From CAYQUC01 sp964420605 (GTDB taxonomy: Bacteria > Pseudomonadota > Gammaproteobacteria > UBA6429 > Thiohalophilaceae), in contig CAYQUC010000002.1 in NCBI GenBank assembly GCA_964420605.1, positions 45,940 to 109,939 of the forward strand: a stretch of 64,000 nucleotides of DNA, written 5' to 3'. Under the pieces are notes generated by a model. The model made no database searches. It saw nothing but the letters and a program-made list of their open reading frames with translations, and was not told where the DNA came from. Numbering within the stretch: the first letter of the stretch is position 1; every line of letters begins with the position of its first letter. Position numbers and translations under genes: made by a program. Below are positions 37,309 to 43,591 of this stretch, piece by piece.

Positions 37309-38904
37309 ATGCAATCAGACATCATAGCAATCACCGTTGCCTTTGTTCTTGGGCTTGCAGCTCGATCAATTGGTTTGCCACCAATGGTTGGATATTTAGT
37401 AGCTGGTTTTGTTTTGTATGCTGGTGGTGGACAAGTCACACCAACCTTACAAGAGTTTTCCGAACTCGGTATTACCTTATTACTGTTTAGTATCGGATTA
37501 AAATTGAGGATTCGTAATTTATTTATGCCTCAAATTTGGGCTGTAGCGTCGTTACACATGGCCATTATTACAGCTATAACGATATTGTCGCTATTCTTGT
37601 TGGCTTTATTAGGGATAAGTTATTTTACTAAGCTTGAGCTTGAAATGGTTATACTTATTGCATTTGCACTGAGTTTTTCCAGTACGGTATTTGTTGTTAA
37701 AGTACTTGAAGAAAATGGTGAAATGTATTCACTCTATGGCAAAATAGCGATTGGTGTATTAATTATTCAAGATATAGCCGCAGTAATATTTCTTGCTGTT
37801 TCGGCTGATAAAATACCGTCGGCTTGGGCGTTGGGGTTATTTATGTTAATTCCATTACGTCCGGTACTTTATAATATACTTGAAAAATCGGGGCATGGTG
37901 AGTTACAAGTTTTGTTCGGGTTGACGTTAGCATTGGGCGGCTCACAAATATTTGAACTGGTTAGTGTTAAGGGTGATTTAGGGGCATTAATACTGGGTGT
38001 ACTTTTGGCTAATCACTCTCGTGCAAGTGAATTAGCGCGGCAGTTACTTAGTTTTAAAGATTTATTTTTGGTTGGGTTTTTCTTAACGATTGGTTTATCT
38101 GGGCCTCTGAGTGTTGAGAGTATTATAGTGAGTATGGTATTTTTATTATTATTACCGATTAAAACTATCTTATTTTTTATTTTATTTAGTCAATTTAAAT
38201 TACGTGTGCGGACATCACTATTGGCATCTTTGGGGCTAAGTAATTTTAGTGAGTTTGGCTTAATAGTAGTAACCATTGCAGTAGCTAATCACTGGCTTAC
38301 TAGTGAATGGTTGTTAATTTTGGCTGTGACGGTAGCGTTGTCTTTTATTATTTCTGCACCGTTAAATGCTATGTCATATCGAATCTACTCGAACTATCGA
38401 ACTTGGTTAGTGCGGTTTGAGTCAAGTGAACGAATTATAGCAGAACAAGATATTTATCCAGGAAAAACAAATGTTATTATTTTTGGAATGGGACGAATAG
38501 GACTTGGTGCTTATGATGTCTTGTGTCAACGCCAAGGCTTACATGTTTTGGGTGTTGATGTTGATGAAGATACGGTTAAATCTTTAATGGATAGTGGGCA
38601 CCATGTTATTCGCGGTAGTGCAACTGATCTTGAGTTTTGGAGTAGGATAAAACTTGATTTTAATAAAGTGAAATTAATTTTATTGGCAATGCCTAATATT
38701 AAAGAAAATATTTATGTTACCCAGCAACTCAAGAAGCAAGGTTTCACTGGTAAAATTACCGCGGTTGCAAAGTATGCCGATGAAATTAAATTACTGCAAC
38801 AGGCCGGAATACATGCGGTGTTTAATCTCTATGCGGAAGCAGGAGCGGGTTTTGCTGAACATATCTGCGACACAATTCTTCCTGAAATAAAAATAAGTGA
38901 CTAA
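37309..38904 (+). CDS. KefB/YbaL-type monovalent cation:proton antiporter with RCK domain
   Basis: A 531-residue CPA2-family antiporter. Residues about 1-375 contain roughly twelve membrane segments with the family pattern (GLPPMVGYLVAGFVLYAG, SELGITLLLFSIGLKL, FALSFSSTVFVVKVLEE). A soluble RCK/TrkA-N domain from about 385 has the nucleotide-binding FGMGRIG near 392 and VLGVDVDED. Exports K+ or Na+ in exchange for protons, gated by NAD(H) or another ligand (family knowledge). The gene stands alone; no KefF/G-type ancillary gene is adjacent. The 4 final bases overlap a minus-strand DoxX remnant. Confidence 0.88.
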   Translation: MQSDIIAITVAFVLGLAARSIGLPPMVGYLVAGFVLYAGGGQVTPTLQEFSELGITLLLFSIGLKLRIRNLFMPQIWAVASLHMAIITAITILSLFLLALLGISYFTKLELEMVILIAFALSFSSTVFVVKVLEENGEMYSLYGKIAIGVLIIQDIAAVIFLAVSADKIPSAWALGLFMLIPLRPVLYNILEKSGHGELQVLFGLTLALGGSQIFELVSVKGDLGALILGVLLANHSRASELARQLLSFKDLFLVGFFLTIGLSGPLSVESIIVSMVFLLLLPIKTILFFILFSQFKLRVRTSLLASLGLSNFSEFGLIVVTIAVANHWLTSEWLLILAVTVALSFIISAPLNAMSYRIYSNYRTWLVRFESSERIIAEQDIYPGKTNVIIFGMGRIGLGAYDVLCQRQGLHVLGVDVDEDTVKSLMDSGHHVIRGSATDLEFWSRIKLDFNKVKLILLAMPNIKENIYVTQQLKKQGFTGKITAVAKYADEIKLLQQAGIHAVFNLYAEAGAGFAEHICDTILPEIKISD

Positions 38905-39077
38905 GTTCGGAGAGATAACCACGTCTTAAGCCGCAACACCAAAAACAGTGGGTACTCCCAACCACCGCCATCGTTGGTATGCAACCAACCGTTTGAAACA
39001 TGAGTCCATGCAGCTACAAGCATAACCGGAATTAAAATAACTGAAACATAGCGTCCGTAAAAATCGACTAAGATCAT
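38901..39077 (-). pseudogene. DoxX-family membrane protein fragment
   Basis: A 58-codon frame with a strong GGAGGTG site, reading VILIPVMLVAAWTHVSNGW and GGGWEYPLFLVLRL. The HVSNGW...GGGWEYP element is typical of the C-terminal half of DoxX-type membrane proteins (normally about 130 residues or more). The N-terminal half is missing and the end overlaps the antiporter stop by 3 bases, so it is most likely a remnant, though it could still be expressed. Confidence 0.45.
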
Positions 39078-39255
39078 TACACCTCCACTGGTCGATTAGA
39101 AAAAAATAAGCTAGTCGGTCGTTACGCTTGTCCGGAAGATGGCTGAGGTGTTTGGCTATGGTGGCGTTTCTATTAGCAAAACATAAAGCGAGCGGGGTAT
39201 TTTTTCCCCCTAAAGCCTACTAGGATTCATACAGTAATGACTATTATGAAATAGG

Positions 39256-39420
39256 ATGAATATGAAAAATACTAAAACTAAAATTGTTTTACTGTCCATT
39301 TTACTAAGTTTACCACTGTATGCGTTTGCTGATAAACCAGATGGTTCTGAGTATATTGATGGTGGTACTAGTAAAACTGCTATCCTTCTTGCTCATGGTA
39401 AAGGTAAGCAGCCAACTTGA
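39256..39420 (+). pseudogene. N-terminal remnant of a secreted alpha/beta hydrolase
   Basis: A 54-codon frame with a signal peptide (IVLLSILLSLPLYAFA) followed by KTAILLAHGKGK, the oxyanion-hole strand typical for an alpha/beta hydrolase, then a stop. The catalytic Ser-Asp-His part is absent. Together with the DoxX fragment it shows that 38900-39420 is a decayed region; 39078-39255 holds nothing else recognisable. Confidence 0.5.
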
Positions 39421-39484
39421 TGAAGATTTATGAGTTTTTTAATGAGTGTTTTTAAATATATCGTTTTTTAAAAATAAATTCCAA

Positions 39485-39706
39485 CTAAATAATATTTTCC
39501 CTTACAAGATGTACTATTGCCTGAGTAACAGTTTTAAAATGCAGTTTTGTTAACGCAATTGAAACGTGTTCCTTAACGGTATCTTCACATATACCCAGTT
39601 CATGTGCTATTTCTTTATAAATATAACCATTAGCTCGAAATCTTAGAATTTCAACCTGTCTAGAAGTTAGTTTTTTAACTTGATTTTTCATAATGTCATT
39701 TCCCAT
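39485..39706 (-). CDS. Stand-alone LuxR/GerE-type HTH regulator
   Basis: A 73-residue protein consisting almost only of a LuxR-type helix-turn-helix (LTSRQVEILRFRANGYIYKE, then LGICEDTVKEHVSIALTKL). No receiver or autoinducer-binding domain is attached. Such solo HTH proteins resemble GerE-type transcription factors. Start uncertain: ATG 39706 or the ATG five codons in (39691), which has a GGGAA upstream. It is transcribed divergently from the lectin gene at 39925, with a palindrome between them, so it may control that gene. Confidence 0.75.
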   Translation of the reverse strand: MGNDIMKNQVKKLTSRQVEILRFRANGYIYKEIAHELGICEDTVKEHVSIALTKLHFKTVTQAIVHLVRENII

Positions 39707-39827
39707 TAAAATTAAAGTATAAAATAATTATATTGTAAATAAATGTGAATATTTACATTCGTGATTATTAATGTAGGGTTTTAATAAACGATTTAATTTT
39801 CATGTTTTTCTTTGTAATTCTAATTTA

Positions 39828-39843
39828 CCCCTCGAAAAAGGGG
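39828..39843. promoter_or_regulatory. Palindrome CCCCT-N6-AGGGG between HTH and lectin genes
   Basis: CCCCT (39828-39832), CGAAAA, AGGGG (39839-39843). A GC-rich dyad inside a strongly AT-rich intergenic region, about 80 bases before the lectin gene and 120 from the divergent regulator. A possible operator; no experimental parallel is claimed. Confidence 0.35.
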
Positions 39844-39924
39844 ATTGTGATAATAGGTTTCTGTAGTTAACGTGTACATTACACTGAGAAAGTGTTTGTT
39901 TAATTTTAACATTAGGAGAAACGT

Positions 39925-40437
39925 ATGAAAAAAATTATTTTAAAGACACACAAATACAAAACGATATTACTTACCATAGCGGCTTCATTATTGATTATCA
40001 CACCCTCTTATGCTGGTCATGCAAACCAAGGCCCAAGTGGTGGTACTGGTGGTAGTGGATTTAATGACTGGTGCAGCAGCAGTGAAAGTTTACACGAGTT
40101 ACGAGTACGTTCAGGTTCATGGCTAGACGCAATTCAAGTGAACTGTATAAATAATTTGACCGGTGCTCACAAAATATATCCGCAACGTGGAGGTAATGGT
40201 GGTGGATTAAGCGTTATAGCTTTTTCTGCTGGTGAAGGAATTTCATCGATAACAGGATATTATAGTAATTATGTTCGTTACATGAGAATACGAACAACAA
40301 GCGGACGAATTTTCACATTTGGAAAACCAAGTGGTCGTTATTTTACTTATTACAAACCAACGGGAAATCGTATATCAGGCCTGCTTGGTAGTTCTGGTCG
40401 GTACCTTGACGCTATTGGCGTAAGCTGGCGGAAATAG
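39925..40437 (+). CDS. Secreted jacalin-like lectin
   Basis: A 170-residue protein with a long signal peptide (cleavage after PSYA) and a good AGGAGAAACGT site. The mature part matches the jacalin beta-prism pattern: GGTGGSGFNDW at the start, LHELRVRSGSWLDAIQVNC, RGGNGGG and a final SSGRYLDAIGVSW. Jacalin-type domains bind mannose/galactose-containing glycans (family knowledge). Probably an extracellular or periplasmic carbohydrate-binding protein. Monocistronic: a terminator follows. Confidence 0.8.
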   Translation: MKKIILKTHKYKTILLTIAASLLIITPSYAGHANQGPSGGTGGSGFNDWCSSSESLHELRVRSGSWLDAIQVNCINNLTGAHKIYPQRGGNGGGLSVIAFSAGEGISSITGYYSNYVRYMRIRTTSGRIFTFGKPSGRYFTYYKPTGNRISGLLGSSGRYLDAIGVSWRK

Positions 40438-40452
40438 TTAGTATTAAATAAT

Positions 40453-40480
40453 CAGCAGTAATCTATTTACTGCTGTTTAT
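40453..40480 (+). terminator. Terminator-like hairpin after the lectin gene
   Basis: CAGCAGTAA (40453-40461) and TTACTGCTG (40467-40475) form a perfect 9-bp stem with a 5-base loop, followed by TTTATTGTTG. The T-run is imperfect, but the position 15 bases after the lectin stop fits a terminator. Confidence 0.65.
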
Positions 40481-40543
40481 TGTTGTTATAGGGAATACAT
40501 TACTTAAAAGTATTTTGTTAATAATTTAGAGGATAGGGTTCCT

Positions 40544-41173
40544 ATGGAAATTTCATATAAAAAAGTACTGGTAGTGATTACATTAATAATTGGAGTTTCA
40601 TTTTATGTTATTTCAAATAATGATTCTAATGCAATGACTTCATTAGAATATGTAAAGTTTGATATAGAGAAGCTTCAGGAAAAAATATTATATTTAAATC
40701 AAGAAAACAGAACATTAAACGAAAATTTGAAAATAAGTAAACAACAAACCATTAATTTAATTACTGATGTGAAAATGTTAGAGGGGAAATTGAAGTCTAA
40801 TTTAGAAAATAACGATATTGAATCAGGTGATGAGATTGATGTTGTAATAAAAAATACCGACAGTAATTCAAACAAAATAACCGATAAAGAAAATGATTTT
40901 AATACGGTTGATATCAATAAACCATTTAATGGTGTTGATCCGGCTAGTGATAAACAGATGAAAAAATATTCAGAATTTAAACATGATATTGATGGTTATG
41001 AATTTAATGAACGTTTTGACATGCAAGGGTTTTTATCGGATCCTAGATTCGTGGAATTACATGCATCTTTAGGCGTTAAATTACTGGATTATGTTGATAA
41101 AAAACTTGAAGGCGTTGCACTTATGCAAGACAATCCGGAAGGTGCCAAAATGTTATTAGAAATTGATGACTAG
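40544..41173 (+). CDS. Membrane-anchored coiled-coil protein of unknown function
   Basis: A 209-residue protein with an N-terminal signal-anchor (VLVVITLIIGVSFYVI), a coiled coil around 35-95 (EKLQEKILYLNQENRTLNEN), an Asp/Asn/Ser-rich spacer and a short C-terminal alpha region (HASLGVKLLDYVDKKLEGVA). AGAGGATAGGG precedes the ATG. No family recognised. It could be a periplasmic scaffold protein; neighbours give no clear hint. Confidence 0.6.
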   Translation: MEISYKKVLVVITLIIGVSFYVISNNDSNAMTSLEYVKFDIEKLQEKILYLNQENRTLNENLKISKQQTINLITDVKMLEGKLKSNLENNDIESGDEIDVVIKNTDSNSNKITDKENDFNTVDINKPFNGVDPASDKQMKKYSEFKHDIDGYEFNERFDMQGFLSDPRFVELHASLGVKLLDYVDKKLEGVALMQDNPEGAKMLLEIDD

Positions 41174-41285
41174 ATTCCAAGAAATGAATCAAAATAAAAG
41201 AGCTCTAAGGTGTATTCACGAAGAATGTTCTTTTAATAAATGCTATGGATAAAAATATTACTCGTGCTAACCAATATCGACAACT

Positions 41286-41654
41286 ATGAACTCATGGTTT
41301 TGGGGCAACATACTAATAGGTGGTGTTTTGGGCTCAACTACAGATGGAATGTCAGGAGCAATGAATGAGTTTTCACCTGATCATTATTTGGTTATATTAA
41401 GCCCGAATACACCATTTGGAATATCCACATCTAAGGCACGAAAAATAAAAGAAATGGCAACTCTTTTTGGTGATCAAATTCGTATTGAGTTATTAAATGG
41501 CGGTGGAGAAAAAACAGATGCAATTATTAGTTTAATCGGTGATGACAATAAAGATAAAAATTCAACTATGGAAGTACTTAAAAAATTAGCAACTTCAAAT
41601 ACAGATGATTTAGAATTTGCAAATAAAATTATAGAATCATACGCTATTAAATAA
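41286..41654 (+). CDS. C-terminal part of a PEGA-type lipoprotein, probably truncated
   Basis: A 122-residue frame whose first residues, WFWGNILIGGVLGSTTDGMSG, are of the sort that normally follow a lipoprotein signal and PEGA domain in proteobacterial surface proteins (WFWGN...GG..G...D...GA). Here they follow directly after the ATG and stop codons lie upstream in frame. The C-terminal 80 residues are soluble and helical. The absence of any signal suggests that the N-terminal half has been lost; an alternative is a short membrane-inserted protein. Confidence 0.45.
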   Translation: MNSWFWGNILIGGVLGSTTDGMSGAMNEFSPDHYLVILSPNTPFGISTSKARKIKEMATLFGDQIRIELLNGGGEKTDAIISLIGDDNKDKNSTMEVLKKLATSNTDDLEFANKIIESYAIK

Positions 41655-41754
41655 TTAAAAGGTAGCAGCTGCATGGGTTAGTTACACATTATTACGATAG
41701 CAAAATAAGTGACGGCTTACCCACGGCAGCTGTAGTACTATGTCAAATTAAATA

Positions 41755-42036
41755 TTAATTATTTGAAGGAGGTATAGTATGATTAAAATCTATCGTTTGA
41801 CCTTCTTCGCAAGCGAAATAGGAACTCTTTTCATTATGCGTAATGAGTGCGCCAAAGTGCTTCTTATTACCGGTAGATGGATCTCCACCCATTGTACTAC
41901 TTGTAATTTTTACAATGCCTTGTGAAGCATTAATGGAACTCTGCAATATTTCTTTTACGTCAACTGCTTGACATTCATTCTAGTTGCCTCCTTTAAGTGC
42001 CCTGTAAACTGCATAAACTACTGTAAGATCAGACAT
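41755..42036 (-). pseudogene. Small conserved-looking gene interrupted by an in-frame TAG
   Basis: ATG at 42036 with a strong AAAGGAG site encodes MSDLTVVYAVYRALKGGN, then TAG (41980-41982). The same frame continues NECQAVDVKEILQSS, INASQGIVKITSSTMGGDPS and HFGALITHNEKSSYFACEEG to a stop at 41755. The downstream part looks like real protein, so this is either a nonsense mutation or two overlapping translation units; a GGAGG site and out-of-frame ATG lie just at the TAG. The stretch 41655-41754 holds nothing I can support. Confidence 0.45.
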
Positions 42037-42064
42037 GTTTTCTCCTTTATATTATGCCGCATAA

Positions 42065-42214
42065 TTAAATAAGTCTCATCATTGCGGCGTTATAACGAGA
42101 CCTAACATTCAAAGATACCGCCACCGTAATAACTATAATTATTAATAGCAACATTATTTGGCAGTGTTCTACGGTCGTAATTAAACCTTTTAATAATAAG
42201 TTAAAGCCACTCAC
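42065..42214 (-). CDS. Possible 49-residue membrane peptide
   Basis: A GTG-initiated frame with one hydrophobic helix (IMLLLIIIVITVAVSLNV). No clear ribosome site. It lies between the deamidase-like gene and the TAG-interrupted gene on the same strand. Weak: it may be chance. Confidence 0.2.
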   Translation of the reverse strand: MSGFNLLLKGLITTVEHCQIMLLLIIIVITVAVSLNVRSRYNAAMMRLI

Positions 42215-42243
42215 TGAAGTACTCGAGGGAGATTGTTGTGTGT

Positions 42244-42885
42244 CTAAATATCATAAGAACTCACTTTGCCCACGTTAAGACTTTTTGTAAAATCCTGCAG
42301 ATGAATAGTCCAACCGTTTTTGCTATTACTCCTCTTCATCATTGCAAAACCTGATATTTCTGTTGTTGTAATCCTTGCGATAACTTTATGTTCTTTTGAA
42401 TATTGAATGTCATTATCCGAATTTTCTTTTGTTGGTTCATGATAAAAATACAATCCATCATCATCTTTTGTGGCTACAATCGTGCAACCACCTAAACCAA
42501 TCGTGAAGATATAATTAATGTCTTTATCTATATCTTTGGTCGCTATATAGCCGTACTTTTTATAATCTGTGCTGTCAGTTTCTATGTATGGTATCCAGCA
42601 ACCAACCACTGGAAGTCCCTTACGTTTAGTTTTCGCATAAGTACCTTCTTTACCCAAAATTTTTAAATCTACTATGTTTGGATAATCTGGAACGGGTACA
42701 AAGTCAAACTCTAAAGTCGTTATGCACCTATTTTTTGTTTCGTTAAAATCAATTTTTTTGTCTTTTATCGTTGCGCTATAACTATCCTTATCATCCATCG
42801 TTTTCCCTGCATTGTAACTATATATTATTTTTTTATTAAGAAAATCCAATAAGTTGTTTCGAAACTTCGCATTATTTCCTTTCAT
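42244..42885 (-). CDS. Candidate CNF/BLF1-like glutamine deamidase toxin
   Basis: A 213-residue protein with no signal peptide. Around 130-150 it reads FTIGLGGCTIVATKDDDG then LYFYHEPT: Cys134 inside LGGC and His149 exactly 15 residues later. CNF1 (C866/H881) and DNT (C1292/H1307) have the same spacing, and CNF1/BLF1 share an LSGC motif at the catalytic Cys (established knowledge, recalled). Such enzymes deamidate a glutamine of a host GTPase or translation factor. The assignment rests on this motif and is not proven. It lies 111 bases after a small cysteine-rich gene in the same direction and may be secreted cargo. Confidence 0.5.
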   Translation of the reverse strand: MKGNNAKFRNNLLDFLNKKIIYSYNAGKTMDDKDSYSATIKDKKIDFNETKNRCITTLEFDFVPVPDYPNIVDLKILGKEGTYAKTKRKGLPVVGCWIPYIETDSTDYKKYGYIATKDIDKDINYIFTIGLGGCTIVATKDDDGLYFYHEPTKENSDNDIQYSKEHKVIARITTTEISGFAMMKRSNSKNGWTIHLQDFTKSLNVGKVSSYDI

Positions 42886-42996
42886 CTTAACTAACCTATA
42901 AATTCGAAAAAATTAACCTGACTTAAATACAATAAGCTGTTTATAATTACAGTTAACCCTATTCTAATTATCTAGAGTAATACTGAGCTTGTAGTT

Positions 42997-43305
42997 TTAA
43001 CCATTTATCACACATTCAACCACAACGCTTCCGGTTGCCGTTGCACTACATTTGATAGCAATCCATAAAGTCCACCAAATCCTCTTGCAGGTGGGAACAG
43101 GTGGTGGCGAATTAGTTTGTCTTGGTACTTTTAAACATCCACCTTGACAAACGACTTGGTTGACCTGAGCTGTTAAGTCACTCAGAACAGATGTCAGTGC
43201 ACGTGTCGCGGCAGTTTGTTTATTTGATTTCTCGAATATACCTACACTAGTTCTCGTTTTAATGCTATTGAGCGTATCGGTTCCGGGACAATCTATTGTA
43301 GCCAT
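42997..43305 (-). CDS. Small cysteine-containing protein of unknown function
   Basis: A 102-residue protein with a TAGGAAAT site. MATIDCPGTDTLNSIKTRTS opens it; the middle has VVCQGGCLKVPR and a Pro-rich SPPPVPTCK; the end is hydrophobic (IWWTLWIAIKCSATATGSVVV). No signal peptide. Family not recognised. It directly precedes the deamidase-like gene and might be its chaperone, immunity or companion; this is inference from order only. Confidence 0.5.
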   Translation of the reverse strand: MATIDCPGTDTLNSIKTRTSVGIFEKSNKQTAATRALTSVLSDLTAQVNQVVCQGGCLKVPRQTNSPPPVPTCKRIWWTLWIAIKCSATATGSVVVECVING

Positions 43306-43591
43306 AATTATTTCCTACTGAGTTATCGCATGTCGGTTTAGCCGACAATGTGTTTGCCGAAAATATAGAAAGTTAAATAAATGCAATAAATTACTGTAAT
43401 GTACCATCTAACTATTGTGGTGTTATTTTTTTAAAATAAATTAAACCCCAGAAAAATATATAAAATAATGACTAACGAAACAATACATCAAAATATAGTC
43501 AATAAAATTAAGTTTTCAAGTGACTATTATTATAATTTACTAATTGAAACTAAACATTTATACAGCTCTGCCCCATTAAGGTTTAAATTAT

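Noticed and set aside
35617..41982. Idea that UAG is recoded as an amino acid, from two in-frame TAG codons
   Set aside because: Many sound genes here (for example those ending at 8183, 9701, 40437 and 41173) use TAG as stop; loss-of-function mutations explain both cases better.
42244..43305. Direct assignment as cargo of the contractile injection system
   Set aside because: It lies over 10 kb away, on the other side of unrelated genes, with no visible loading signal; kept only as a hypothesis.
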